Assembly: GCA_037176885.1 (NCBI GenBank)
Contig: JAWWNJ010000044.1
Location: forward strand, 310,001 to 374,000
Length of the DNA stretch: 64,000 nucleotides
DNA from: Favolaschia claudopus
Taxonomy: Eukaryota > Basidiomycota > Agaricomycetes > Agaricales > Mycenaceae
Direction of reading: 5' to 3'
Shown here: one piece after another, positions 1 through 12,755 of the stretch
How the letters are laid out: each line of letters opens with the position of its first letter
Numbering within the stretch: position 1 is the first letter of the stretch
The notes under the pieces: generated by a model
Databases searched by the model: none
Told to the model about the DNA's origin: nothing
Seen by the model: the letters and a program-made list of their open reading frames with translations, nothing else
Position numbers and translations under genes: made by a program

Positions 1-248
1 CAGACGTGACCATGACACACAAAGCCAGGATCCGTTGAATTTACGCCCAAAGAAACATTGAATCCTTAACGTGGTAGAAATTCGTTGGTTGAGTAACTTG
101 AATGAAAGAAAACAGCGAGCTAACCTGTCGTCGTATACGAGTCACCAAAAACCATCAAAAACTTTGTCTTTTCCCATGTAAGCTTCGCACGAGTCAGGCC
201 AGTCAGCCATATAATGCAAAGAAATGCCAATGATGATTGGAAGTGCAT
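1..248 (-). CDS. GDSL-type acetylesterase (CE16-like), 5' part only
   Basis: Probably a secreted carbohydrate esterase that removes acetyl groups from plant polysaccharide fragments. The ATG at 248 opens a classic signal peptide (MHFQSSLAFLCIIWLTGLTRA region, about 20 residues), followed by the GDSL block I motif FGDSYTTTGF, which contains the nucleophile Ser and matches fungal CE16 enzymes. Exon 1 is 125-248. A GT-AG intron (65-124) splits the Gly codon of TTG|F, and exon 2 continues with NVSLGVNSTDPGF to the window edge. The SGNH blocks with the catalytic Asp and His lie outside the window. Family assignment rests on the N-terminus only, so another GDSL lipase/esterase subfamily is possible. 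Confidence 0.72.
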
Positions 249-1368
249 GGAAAGATTGGGAGCGGAAATATTTCCTCTCGTCGACGGACAGGAAGATTAA
301 GAGGGATTCTTTGACCGAGAAATCACCGGTTATGGGGCAACATCCCGAAAAATCTTGAAGTCATCTGTGGAAGAAGGCGGTTCGATAATTTTAGACAGTC
401 ATGGGTTCAGGGCAAGTTGGAGTTCTATTTGATTTCTGCGTGCTTCTGGATTCTGCAGGCAAGGACGGGACGATTCATAGAACTCGGAGCGAGGAGGCTC
501 TGAAGACTGAGGTGAGCAATCTATCGAGATTTCGAGAATAAGTAAGTGATATCGAGGAAATCTCGCACTTTGCAGAATACTAGAAGCAGCACCGACCCAG
601 AGTCACAAGGACAAGAAGAAAACCCATGCTCAACGCTCAGCACTAGTCACTCAGCACTGGCAGTGGTGGGTTGGCCAGGTGGTGGGTGGCAGGTGCAAAG
701 TCGAACCGTCACGTAAATGTTTGATCGTATCGGATGCGTGGGAAATAATATTGTTCTCATCACGATTCCCAACTCAGCTGCGTACCTCACTAGTAGTAGT
801 GCTCACACAAGTCGTCGAGCCTACACATGTTTCGCTTTGGTTAATCGACCGATCAGGGAACCAAGAAATGTCATCAACATGAAGCCGCGAATCGGAGAAG
901 AAAATCAGCGGTGCGGAGGTGCTGAACCAATTATCCCGCACAAGTCAGGACAAAGTGCACATGCATGGACGCGTTGACGCGCCGCGCCAATGGCCAGACC
1001 GCCGTCATCCTCTCGACCCTGCCTACAGCTGTCATGTCAAACGCCATATGGCTTTCGGAGGTTTCTTTCGGCCTTGGCGAGATGGTTTTCTATGGCCTCT
1101 GCAAAGCGCGTTTTCCACGAAAATTCTTCTCGTCTTTGAAATTCCGGGCTAAGCCTAATATCTTCGGACAAGGGCCAGAACCTGGCTGAATTTCAACCGA
1201 TTTCGCCCAAGCACAAGGCACGATCAGGGCATATCAGATAACGTTGCGATAAAACGTCTACCTTTGATGATCTGATTAGATCATCGGCTAGAGTCGACTA
1301 CTTAACCCATAGACTCGGATAGGTAGCCCCGTTTTTTCTCCCGCTCTTCTTCTTTCATTGAGCTCATA
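249..1368. other. Intergenic region between two divergent genes
   Basis: About 1.1 kb between the start of the GDSL esterase (leftward) and the start of the siderophore transporter (rightward). It should hold both promoters. The short open frames here show no recognisable family and no convincing splice structure. A CT-rich stretch just before position 1369 (cccgctcttcttctttc) is typical of fungal transcription starts. No GATA-factor cluster stood out to me. Confidence 0.5.
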
Positions 1369-4319
1369 ATGTCGGCTATGGACGAGAAAACGAGCCCGTC
1401 GGCTTCGTCCAGTCACGAAGATGTCATTGAGGTTCTCGGTACACAGACTGGCGTTCGCCGTATCGAAGCAATTCAATCGGTGAGTTAGCATACGGTAACG
1501 GCCGTGTTTGTTCATAACTAATGGGTCTTAGGTCTGGGGAACCAAGTCCAAAATCGTGCTGTGGATATCAGTCGCACTCGCATCGTACGACTTTTTTTAA
1601 ATTTATGTGCATGCACGACTTTGACTTACCGCTATGCACCAGGTACATGTACATTCTCGATAATGGGACGAACTGGGCTTGGGGAAGGTAATCTGGCGTT
1701 TGATCTATGCACTTCACACATCCTGATCGCCCCGAAAGTTACGCTTCGATTCAATTCGGTACGCGTGTTGCACCCTTGTTCTCTGAAAGCGCTTCTAACT
1801 CGATCTCGTGGCAAGGTCATTATCAACAGTTCGCCGCCATTCAATGCGCAACTTCGATTCTCCTTGCAATCGGAAAGCCGATGTTTGCCAAATTTACAGA
1901 TGCCGTGGGTCGGGCTGAGGTGTGATCATTTCCAATTAATTCGAGTTATTCTGTGCTGAAGTAATGACAGTCCATTGCAGTAAGTAAAGGATCCCGAAGC
2001 TACATTTACATTGCGTTCCAAACACTCGACTCTAGATTGCTTTATTTTGTTACGTGCTTGGATACATCGTCAATGCGACAACGCCCAACATGGCCGGTCT
2101 CGGTGGAGGCAGTTGTTCGTATATTCTCTCTTGTATCAGAATGTCCATATTGAAAATAATGTTCATCATCAGGCATTTGGGTCCTTGGATTCTCGGGTTT
2201 GCAGATCGCCCTTCAAATCGTTATTGCAGATGTCACGACCCTACGGTGGCGACCTATTATCTCAACCTTGTCTACCGGCGGGTGGTACTTGTAAGACTTT
2301 CCTCAATTTCCTTGTAGAATCTAGCTGAATTCCTTCCAGCATCAACTTCTACGCTGTATTTATTTCATTTTATTAAATCCCGGCTTTTGACTAACTTTGT
2401 ACATAGAACGGCCAAATTACCGCTCAGTTAACGAAGGTCGGCGGGCTAGGTATGCGGGTCTATCTGGGTTCTGTTTCCCCCTTTTTCACCCCTTCACCCC
2501 GAGGTTGGAGATGGGGATATGGAATCTATGCCATAACATATATTCCTGCCTTGTCGCCCATCGTGAGATATAATGTTCATGCACTGGGTCCAGCATTAAC
2601 TAACCTTTGGATTTGAGATAATCGTCCTCCTGTGGGCTCAGCGTCGTGCCAAGGCGCAAGGCATCCTCAAAGATGCAGAGCCCTCAACAGGTACGAGACC
2701 GTCGCTGGGTCAGCGTTTCAAAGCATTCGCCGTGGATGTTGATGCTGTCGGACTTTTCTTGCTTGCTGGGTACGCCATACTCCCCTCTCTGCGCCACAGT
2801 TTCGTTCTAATGACACTACTTCCAGAACCCTCGCTTTGATTTTCCGTGCGTATAGTCGACAGCGCTCTCATTCGTCGAATTAAATTATTTTTGCCAGTGC
2901 CTATCGTTCTGGCTGGCGGTCCTTATTCCACGACCACCTGGCATAACCCCGCTATCCCTGCAATGATCGTTATCGGCGGAGCCCTCGTTTTCCCCCTCTT
3001 CGTTTACTGGGAGACAAAGAGGGCCACCTATCCCGTCATTCCTTGGCGGCTTCTGCGTAATCGCACTGTCCTTGCCGGTGTGTTCATTTCCGTTTTTGCA
3101 ACATGACGGCGAGTCTCATATAGGTTTAGGTTGCGCGATTAATTTCTTCGACTTCGTACGTTCTTGGCCGCCATTCTATGAATGAGTTCCGCTCTCAACC
3201 GCATCTCATCAGGTTTCGTTCTATCTCACGTACAGCGAACTGTACGGATTCGTGTCGGCTACCACCGACTGGAGAATCGACAACCTCGTATACTACAGCA
3301 ATGCTCAATCACTCTCTCTGACCGTAAATCTTGATTTAGCTTATGTCGCTAAACAGCTCTGATCGTGCATTGACATAGTTCTTCGGAGTGAGCTGGGCAG
3401 TTGTTGCGGGGATCTTGACGTCCGGCTACAAGAAAGCTCTCATCGCTGCCCTTGCCATCCGGTACGTCCACGATTTCACGTCCACTATGACACCGACGGA
3501 TTAATCCAACCCCCTCAGCATCTTGGGTGTCGGGCTTATGTTCTACGCTCGTTCGCATGCGAACACAGCCGCCCTCGGTCCGTACTCTTTCTATCCTCGT
3601 CATACTCCCGGTCGTTTCCTGACGACGAGACTCTTGCACAGTGATGACCCAAATCATACAGGGTATGGGAGGAGGCATTGCCGCCGTAGCCTCGCAAATC
3701 GGCGCTCAAGGTGCCGTGCCGCACCAGGACGTAGCGCTTGCGACTGCCGCTCTCCTCCTCTCCGCCGAAGTCGGCGGCGTCGTCGGTACCGCCGCAGCCG
3801 GTGCCCTCTGGGCCAACCGCCTCCCCGAGCAAATCGCGAAGCACCTCCCCTCGCTGAACAGGTGCGATTCTCTGGTTTCTCCTGCTGAAATCTTCAACTG
3901 AGCGACGTGCAGTACGGAAATCGGGAGCTACGTCGGCTCACCGACGCTTGTGCGTCTGCTCACTGGGGACGAGCACACCGCCATGGGTTAGTCCGGCACC
4001 TTGTAATCCATTGGGATACTAACCCGGTCATGTACATCCACAGTCTCCGCCTACTCCTCCACGATGCACATTCTCCTAATCCCAGGCATCATATTCTCCG
4101 TCATCCCCTTCCTCGCGGCATTCTTCGTCAAAGGTTCGTCTCGTCAGAATTGCTCGACGTGTCTGTCATCTGATCTCGGCGATGTATTTCTTTCTTCATG
4201 CAGACTTCCAACTCGCTGAAATCCAGAATGCTGTCGAGGTAAAGACCCTGGACGGAAAGCGCGCACACAATGCTGGCGAATCCATCGAGCCCAAGATGCT
4301 TGAAGCCGCAAAAGTCTGA
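1369..4319 (+). CDS. MFS siderophore-iron transporter (SIT family)
   Basis: A plasma-membrane 14-helix major facilitator that imports ferric siderophores by proton symport, as known for the SIT1/ARN family. ATG at 1369 gives MSAMDEKTSP, and the cytosolic N-terminus carries the family signature GVRRIEAIQS-VWGTKSK. After many short introns, YILDNGTNWAWG, SWQGHYQQFAAIQCATSIL, YVLGYIVNATTPN, TTDWRIDNLVYY and the late helix segment MTQIIQGMGGGIAAVASQIG can be followed to a TGA at 4317. The C-terminus (LAEIQNAVEVKTLDGK) is cytosolic. Several exons are short and I did not fix every splice site. It lies alone, next to no recognisable siderophore synthetase. Substrate is not predictable from sequence. 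Confidence 0.85.
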
Positions 4320-4537
4320 TCACCTTACGACTGACATATACGAAAAAGAAGTACATTCCTTACCATAGACTTCATTTATTTACGCAAATATAATCCCTCC
4401 ACCGTTGGCGTACTTTGGCTTTGGCCATCATAATGCATCTTTCCAATAATCACCGCTCTTCAGCTCCCTACAGTAACTTAGATGTGCAAAAACAACACAA
4501 CAACAAAGCAAGAACACAATGCAAGTAAGTATGTAGT

Positions 4538-6976
4538 CTAGTCTGATACAACAACATTTTCCCCAATCCCCTTCGACAGCCAATAATCCCGCTTCTCACT
4601 CGAACTCAGCGAGCTGTTACTCGAAGACCGGCTCACCAACCCTACCCCAGCGCCTTTTATCCTCAACATCCCAGCCTTGCCCGAGCCTTCCTCCTCGCCC
4701 AACTTATTAGCCAACTTACTACTCCCTTTCCCTTTCCCCTTGCCCTTCCCCTGCCTGCCCTTCGCTCTCGGACTCCCCTCGTCACTCGAACCCCCCGAAT
4801 CCGAATCCACAGTAAACGTAACAACATGCTCATCCCCCGCCTTCCCCATCCGCCGCCGCTTCTTCGGCGACAGCCCGATAGCGTACCGCCCCTCGTCTCG
4901 TCCGACGCCGTCAGTCGTTGCTCGCCGCTGCTCATCATCAGAGGACAGGACCATATCCGCCTCCGCCCACGCATCCTGCACGCTCTCCTGCCTCCGACGC
5001 GCGTCTGAATTCGGCGGCCGCCCATTTCCGTTTCCGTTTGCCATCTTGCTGCTGCTGCTGGTGGCAGATCCATCATACACGAGAGGCGTCCGCGCGCGGG
5101 ATCCACCCGCATCTGTGTCTTTGGCTTTGTCCTTCTCTTTCCCATTGTTCTTGGACTTTGGTTTCGACTTGCCCTGTTGCCCATTCACACTCGCACTCCC
5201 GCTCGCTTCACCATTGACATGCACAGCAGGAGGAATGCTGGGCTGCACACCAACAAAACGGTGTAGCGTCCCCTTCTCGTACACCTCCCTCACTATCGCC
5301 CTGTTACTCAGTGTCTGTAGCCCAAGTTGACATGAATGAATAAATAGAAAAGGAGAAGAGGACCCGATACTCACCTCCTGCGTCACCCCCATAACACTCG
5401 ACAAGATACTCAGCTCCCCAGGGTCATGCCTTCCCCCACGAAGCGAAAACGCAGTGCCATCGCGCCGTGCTTGAAGGATGCCCGAACGCATATAGATGGT
5501 CGCCGTCAGAATCTCGTGCGCACCCGCGAGGTTCTTTTTCACTGTCTGGAAGTTGTACGAGCCCGACGATATGTCGTTTGCTGTCGCTGCATCAGGCGAA
5601 TGACCCAGGCGGCAATTGGATTGTTTCACTCACTGGGATCCCCAGGATCCTCAATGGACAGCATCCCGCCCTTCCTCCCTCCTCCCCCCCAACTCTCGTT
5701 CCACCCCCACCCTCGTTGCCGCTTCACGAAATAGCTCCCGCCATCTCTCAGCGAGATCCCCACCTCCTCGTAGTTGAACCGTCGCCCATAGAGCTCGAAG
5801 AAATCGACCACCAGGACGCCGAGGTTGCGGTCCGGGTCAATGTGGCCCATGCGGATCTTGGGGTGCATCTGCAGAAACGAGATGACGAGACAGACGATGG
5901 CGTACGAGCCGAGACCGCCGGTGTAGACCTCGTTCATGTGGCGCTGGGAGAGGAAGAGTTTGGTGAGCAGGACAAGCGCACGGAGCGCGAGACAGTTCTT
6001 GCCGCCGCCGCCGAAGTCGCGTAGGAACCCATTGATGATGCCGCTAGCGACGATGCCATTATCTTGGTTGATGCTGAGGTCGACGTTGAACCGGCCGTAC
6101 TCGTGGTTGGTCACGAACTTGACGATGGGGACCTTGGCTTTGCCGATGATAGTCACTTTGTTTGTGATTCCCAGCCGTTTTATTGTGCTGGCGAGGGCTT
6201 GGAGGACTACTTGGGTGTTGTTGAAGGCCATGGAGCGGGAGCGGATAACTAGGTCAATGTCACTTCGATTAAGATGAGTGTGGGCTGCTACGACGGGGTG
6301 TGTACTCACCCTAGAGGGAGATACAGTTTGGTGGCATAGCTGCCGAATGGGCAGACCTGCGCGTCTGGAAACGCGGCGGTGACTGCGCGAGAGATGATTT
6401 GCACGACGAGCCCCCGAATCTCGTCTTCCTGCGGTGTGGGTGATATCCAATTTACGAAACCCTCGACCTCGCGATGGAACCTACACAGTTGAATATATGT
6501 AAGACTGAAGCAATGAGCGTAACAGGCACGCACAATTCCGCCGTGCTTTCGCACCCGTCCCAATCTACCTCGTCAACCCAAGGCGTCAGTCGCGAATGGG
6601 CGTCCGTCCGTTGCTTTTTGTTTTGGTACCCGTCGTTGGGGTCGAAAGCCGTATCATACTTGCGTTTGCCGCGATCCCATTCCCGCTCAGAGTCTCTCCG
6701 TCTATCGCGGTAATCCGAGTCCCGACGAGAGGGCAGCGGCGGAGGCGTCGTCGATGGAGGTCTCGGACTATTCGGGGCGGGTCCCCGTTCTTTCCCCTTC
6801 CCTTTTCTCCGCCTGTCAGTTTCGCGCTCGCGGTCGTCCACCTCGTCTTCCACGTCTGAAATGGGGTCTAGGGCGATGAAATCGGTTCCGTCCTCGAAAT
6901 TTGGGTTTTCCATTGATTTTCCGCTGCTATGGGGGCGTCTCGATCTCCGACGCCTGGAGGGGATGGTGTCAGCCAT
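4538..6976 (-). CDS. Non-canonical poly(A) polymerase, Trf4/Cid14 type
   Basis: Nuclear nucleotidyltransferase of the TRAMP complex class, which adds short poly(A) tails to aberrant RNAs to mark them for exosome decay. ATG at 6976 opens a charged, low-complexity N-terminus. The DNA-polymerase-beta-like core then shows the helical-turn motif FGSYATKLYLPLG, catalytic GDIDLV (two Asp; an intron separates G from DIDLV) and the third Asp in FNVDLSINQ. The central domain continues with LVLLTKLFLSQR and the nucleotide-recognition stretch PDRNLGVLVVDFFELYG, then SGSYNFQTVKKNLAGAHEIL. The C-terminal 230 residues are Ser/Lys/Gly-rich and probably disordered. All key residues are present and at least four short introns are evident. 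No RRM is seen, as usual for Trf4. Confidence 0.88.
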
Positions 6977-9259
6977 GCGAAACGACCTCTGCCGGAATTT
7001 ACACTATGAAAGAGAGGAGGTCGAGGGCGATGAGGTCGACGCGCAGGTACAGGTCAAAATTTGAGCGAAATACGGTGAGGCCGAAACTTTCCCGTAAGAC
7101 GGGGAGAAACTGGGAGAGCGGGCGAAGCGCAGACCAACCCAACCACGCAGTAGCGACTAAGCAAGAGAGTAAGCGGATGGGTGGGCGAAAGAAACGGCGG
7201 GAGAGTCGGGGATGTGGCGGTCCTCACTGGCAGAAGCGCGAAAGTGACAAGTCACGCTTGCGTCACGTCTTCCCGACTCTCCCTCTACTGTATCCTCCTC
7301 TATCTTAGGCTTTAGCTATCCAAAACGAGTCTCACCCCGCCGCTGCTCAAGCCATTACGTCTCCACTGTAATCATGATGCTCCTGGGCACCATTCGTAAT
7401 TTGTTGCCTCCGGCAAGTTGTGGCCTCTGGCGGTTTTTCTTGCAGGTTGAATGAAATGCAGAAACGCCAGCGAACGTAAGAAAACTAACAGGGCAGCCCC
7501 AAAGTTGGAACCGCTCGCAGTATAAGTGCCCCTCGATGCGAAGAATGTCCTTTCGGAAATATTCTCAGCCTGTATACCGGCCGACAAATCTCACCAAATC
7601 TGGCTTGATTTGCATCCCCTCTCGGTCTGCTTGAACGGGTCTCCGCTGGTGATCCTGTGCCGCATGTGAATGCAATGGGTGCACTCATTCGTCTGAATCC
7701 TTGCGGTTCCCCTATCGACGGCACGAAGTCTCCAAAATCGCACTCAATGGACACCTTACTTCTCTTTGACTCGTGCTGAGGCTTGGGGATCTCCGTATCC
7801 CGACGAATGGCTGATTTTGTTTGATGTTCACGCAGCTGTTCTCTACGGCTGAAACCCATAGAGACGTTCTTCATTGGAGACCTTCGATTTGGCAATGTCA
7901 TCTCGGCTTCGGCACTTCTCCACTTTTCTGACGATAGGGTGCCGTCTATGGTGAATACACGCTTTGGGATGCAGGGGGGTCAGGACATTGGGACATAGGT
8001 CCCAAACGACCGAGTTTGCGGGGGGAAATAACCTCCCTTCTCTGACATTGCGATCAGCGCATGATACCTCGGACGATCAGAGTACCGTCGTGAGCGGGGA
8101 CGATGAGCAATATGACTGGTCTTCGTCGTACAAAACGGTCTTGGTCAGTTTCATGCTTGCGTGCTTTCCCGTCGTTGATGAAGGTGCTACAGTACATACC
8201 TACCTCTCTGTGTGTTTCCCAATCATCTAAGCATCAACTTATCTCGGTCGGATTGGTGTGGATAAGAGAACTCGCTCTCCCGAAAAGGTAAGCAAATTCC
8301 TATACATGGTAAATTGTACACCTGAGCTTATGCTTATGCTACAACAAGCTAGATCTACGCTTGAGGTCCGGCAAAAGCCTCTAACACAAGTGAAAGCCCT
8401 ATCAAGTATCAGATATGAAGGAAGATGATTTGCAGCACGCGGTGTTCCCTCGTCCCGACTCCCCATCTTTTCGCTCTGAATCGTGAATATTATCACCAGA
8501 TTCGATACTCTCTGGAGATAAAGAAATAGATGCCAAATCGCTCATCTACGTTGTACCTGATCACCGCTTTGATTGTAAAGCTCCTTCTTCTCAACGGCGG
8601 TGTCGAAATGCCGCCTGCCGCCTTAGCAGCGACTGACGGATAACACATGCACCGCGGATGAGTACATACTATACTTTCTAAAATCTTGCTCGTGTGCACG
8701 AATCAACAAACAAACTCTGCGAGTGTGAAAGGTTGGAACGCGTGGGTGCGCTGCATACAAAGTTTCTCAACTTTAAACTCACCTTGTTCCCCCTCGACAA
8801 TGTATCCGAGTGGACTGATTTGTAGGGAGCTCCGTGGACCTGGTTATTTATAATGCTACCCAGGTAGCCGAGATACTAACAACGTCGGGAAAAACTACTT
8901 CCAGTTGACTTGCAGTACCCGAGATATCGTACACTGCCCGAACCCGGAGTAGTTGGACCGATGAGATTAGTATCTCTGCATGCACATGGGGCCAGCCCTT
9001 TATCTCGACTCCAAACTGCGGTCGATACTCTGCCTGGGGCTCTGGACAGTGAATTTATCGGCCTTTTCGCCATATTAGTATACTTACATCGGATGCCGTA
9101 ATTGATTGATGTTCATTTCCTTCTACCATCCGCCATTTTGAGTGACTCCCAGCAATGGATGGCTTCCATCAATCCCCACTTATCCCGCCTTGCTTCCGCG
9201 AATAAAAGCGCGGCCTTGTCTTCCTGGACGTCACAAGCCCTCCTTTCCTCTTGTCCACC
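6977..9259. other. Long intergenic region, no supported gene
   Basis: About 2.3 kb between the poly(A) polymerase promoter and the OPT transporter. Open frames up to 138 codons exist on both strands (for example 7485-7901 minus), but they show no family motif, no credible introns and no codon bias I trust. The part near 9120-9259 is the likely OPT promoter: a TATA-like aataaaagcg element sits about 60 bases before the ATG, followed by a CT-rich run. Some of the rest may be relics of a lost gene, but I could not recognise one. Confidence 0.4.
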
Positions 9260-12200
9260 ATGTCGAAGTTCGAAGTGAAAGACAAGGCCAGTGACAGTTC
9301 TCTCGATCTCGAGAAGTCGTCAACCGACCCCGCTGCCGCCGTCCTCGATGTTCCCGAGTTTGACGACCCCAACGTCTACCCCGACGAAGCTCTAACCGGT
9401 TCGTAAATTCATTTTCAGTTTGAACGAGTTGCATTGATTTTTTTCTCTTTTTCGCTTCGCTTTAGAGGACGATTCTCCGTATCCCGAGGTTCGCTCCGCC
9501 GTCGCTAACACAGACGACCCGACTATCCCGGTCGCCACTATTCGGTCTTGGGTCTTAGGCTTGATTTGGGCCATTATCATCCCTGTAAGTTTGGCGGCTT
9601 GTCCGTCGGTGTGCTCACGAATGAACGATGCACGCAGGGTCTGAATCAATTCTTTTTCTTTCGTTACCCTTCGGTCACTGTTACCGGCGTGAGTTGACCT
9701 CCCTTCAATCCAAATGAATTAAAATCTGTATTGAGATTTCTTTAGATCATTGCTCAGCTGCTTTCTCTCCCTCTCGGCCGTGCATGGGCCAAATTTATGC
9801 CCAATATCAGAATTTGTGGTCTCGAACTGAACCCGGGGCCATTCACGATTAAAGAGCATGTCCTCGTTACGATTATGGCCTCTGTCGGCGCTGGGAGCGC
9901 GTACGCTACTGACATCGTCGCTGTGCAGCGCGTGTATTATGAGTATTACTGCCATACTTTCTTGGTTCTGGTTTCTAACGATATCCGTACAGTCAAATCT
10001 ACAACTTCAGTTTCCAATGGCTTTTGGTCCTCTCGACACAGCTGATCGGGTTCTCCATCGGCGGTATTGCTCGTCGCTTCCTCGTCCAGCCTCCGTCTAT
10101 GATATGGCCTGCAAACTTGGTCACTTGTGCGCTCTTCAATACCCTGCATAGTGCGGAATACGCTGGTGTCGGTACTCGAGGCGGTTACAGCCGCGAACGA
10201 TTTTTCTACATCGCCTTTGCCTGTTCCGCGGTCTGGTACATTCTTCCTGGTTACCTCTTCACCGCCCTCAGCTACTTCTCATGGGGTATGTTGAAATGTC
10301 CCACCCGCGATAATGTTCGTTGTTGCTCATCGTTATTATCAGTTTGCTGGATTGCTCCCGACAACCTCGTTGTTAATCAGCTGTTCGGTGTCAACTATGG
10401 GCTCGGGATGGGGGTGAGTCACCTTTCCGACTTTGTTGTTCGTTCGAAGTATCTAAGCTAAATACGATTAATATAGATTTTGACATTCGACTGGGCACAA
10501 ATCGCATACATTGGCTCTCCGCTCGCCACACCCTGGTGGGCGGAGGCCAACGTTTTCGGCGGTTTCGTCCTATTCTTCTGGATCATCACGCCCGCTCTGT
10601 ACTTCTCGAACACATGGTATTCAAAGTACATGCCCATCTCCAGCGGCGGCTCCTTCGACAACACAGGACACTCGTACAATGTCAAGAAGATTCTCACCGC
10701 CGATAACACCTTCGACGAAGAAGCGTACAAGGCATACAGTCCCCTGTTCCTATCTACGACTTTTGCGATATCTTACGGCCTTTCCTTTGCGAGTATCACG
10801 GCTACAATCACTCACGCCTTGTACGTCTGTTTCTTCTTCTATTCTATAGGCATTCTCGTTCTCACGTTCTCGACGTTGTCAGCTTGTTCTTCCGCAAACA
10901 AATCTGGACTCAGGCCCGCCGCGCTATGCACGAGCAGCCGGACATTCACGCCCGCCTCATGTCCGTCTACCCTCAAGTGCCCGAGTGGTGGTATGCTACG
11001 ATCTTCGTCTCGATGTTCGTCTGTGGTATCAGTAAGGGTATCCGTATTTGACCTTGCTTCAAAGTCATTGAGGCTCGCCTATAGTCGTCATTGAAGTATG
11101 GAAGACCAACTTCCCTGTTCAGTACTTCGTTCTTGCTTTGGTCATTGGTCAGTGGATCTCTTACTCGCTTAGCTCAGTCCACTCATAACATATATGTCTT
11201 TCCTGTAGCTTTCGTGTATATCATCCCAATTGGCATGATTCAGGCCATCACCAACCAGCAGGTCGGCCTCAATGTCATTACCGAGCTCATAATCGGATAC
11301 GCTCTCCCCGGCCATCCCATCGCGATGATGATGTTCAAGACTTGGGGGTATATGACGATGGCTCAGGCTTTGACGTTCACGTCCGACTTCAAGCTTGGAC
11401 ATTATATGAAGATCCCGCCCCGGGCTATGTTTACGTCTCAGGTCGTTGCAACTGTTCTTGCTGGCAGTACGTCGAGTCTCATTCGCGATGTTTTTAACTC
11501 GATCAATACGTGTCTAACTCTGCTTGCAGCGGTCCAATTGGGAGTTCAGGCGTGGATGTTCACCAATATCGAGGGCATGTGCGATCGGTCCCAGAAGGAT
11601 GGATTCTGGTGCCCCAATACTGGCGTGTTCGGGACAGCCTCTATCATTTGGGGAGTCATTGGACCCAAGCGACAGTTCTCGGGCGGTCAAATTTACAACT
11701 GTATGCTGCTCCCCTCCGCTGCATTCCTCTTCTTCTTCTGCTGACATGGCGCCTGTAGCCCTCGTCTGGTTCTTCCTCGTCGGATTCCTCGCCCCGCTCG
11801 GCGCCTGGCTCGTCCATTTGAAGTGGCCGAATAGCGTGGTGCGCTATGTCAAGTGCGTTTATCTCTTCTTTCTCTCTACCTTACTCTGTGTCTGAATGAT
11901 CAACGGCCCCTAGTTTCCCCGTAATCTTTTCGGGCACGGGCTTGATCCCTCCCGCCAGCGCGATCAACTTCGTTCCCTGGGCTGTCGTCGGGTTCATCTT
12001 TCAATATGTTATTCGTCGCCGTCACTTTGCGTGGTGGACGAAGTATAACTATGTTCTGTCGGCGGCGTTGGACGCGGGCGTTGCGGTATGGTTTTGTTCC
12101 ATGATCCAAGTCGTGACTGAAGAATTTGGTTTGATAGGTATCTGCGGTGCTCATCTTCTTCATACTCCAATATCCCCGCAATGGTACTATCGGCGCGAAC

Positions 12201-12391
12201 TCTGTTGCGAAATGGTGGGGGAATGTGGTGTATACGCAGGCAAGTCGTCATTACCGACCTTTGCTTCTTCAAGCGCACTTCTGCTGCTAACGAAACATCT
12301 CTGCACCCACTTACAGACTGCGGACGGAAACAAGACGCCGTTGATTTCTCTTGCGAAGGGGGAAACGTTCGGGCCTGCCACTTGGTCGTAA
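9260..12391 (+). CDS. Oligopeptide transporter, OPT family
   Basis: Proton-coupled importer of tetra- and pentapeptides or related small molecules in the plasma membrane (fungal ISP4/OPT branch). ATG at 9260 gives MSKFEVKDKASDSSLDLEKS, an acidic cytosolic N-terminus. The hallmark NPGPF motif lies in LELNPGPFTIKEHVLVTIMA, followed by many hydrophobic segments, the KIPPR motif (MKIPPRAMFTSQVVATVLAG), FSGTGLIPPASAINFVPW, and the conserved RRRHFAWWTKYNYVLSAALD near the C-terminus. It ends in AKGETFGPATWS at 12391. At least ten short introns interrupt the frame. Overall length, about 800 residues, fits the family. No neighbouring gene suggests a specific substrate. Confidence 0.9.
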
Positions 12392-12755
12392 TTTTTTCTC
12401 ATGATTCGGACACTACTTACGCTGTGATGACTGCTATTGATGTGCTATGTATACGTATGACTGCGAGTGTTGTAGACGCCAGTGCGTTGTGTGTGTACTG
12501 TACTGTAATGAATTGTAGCAAGGTTTCGCAATACATGAGTGCTTTCTTGGAATTGGGTTTGTAGAAACCATTACTTAAGCCGGGCTTAAGATGCGCAAAG
12601 TACTTTGAGACTGGGATGTACGCTGACAGTTTTCCCGGAGTCCTCCTGGGGGACGTGGGGCGGGGCGTCCTGATATGGCAATCCTTTTCCCTAAAATGGC
12701 CACATTGGATGTGACAGCGACGGTCACACACTCTCTTCCCTCTTGTTCTCGACCA
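12392..12755. other. OPT 3' region and promoter of XPA-like gene A
   Basis: A 364-base gap. Its right end (about 12665-12755, gatatggcaatccttttccc onward) is duplicated at 14325-14420 ahead of a truncated copy of the next gene. Nothing else is recognised. Confidence 0.5.

Noticed and set aside
4677..5330. Rightward 217-codon frame over the poly(A) polymerase C-terminus
   Set aside because: Antisense shadow of a Ser/Lys/Gly-rich coding region. Composition is Pro/Ser/Leu-rich without motifs.
7485..7901. Leftward 138-codon frame in the 7-9 kb intergenic region
   Set aside because: No family similarity recognised, no plausible introns and no promoter layout.
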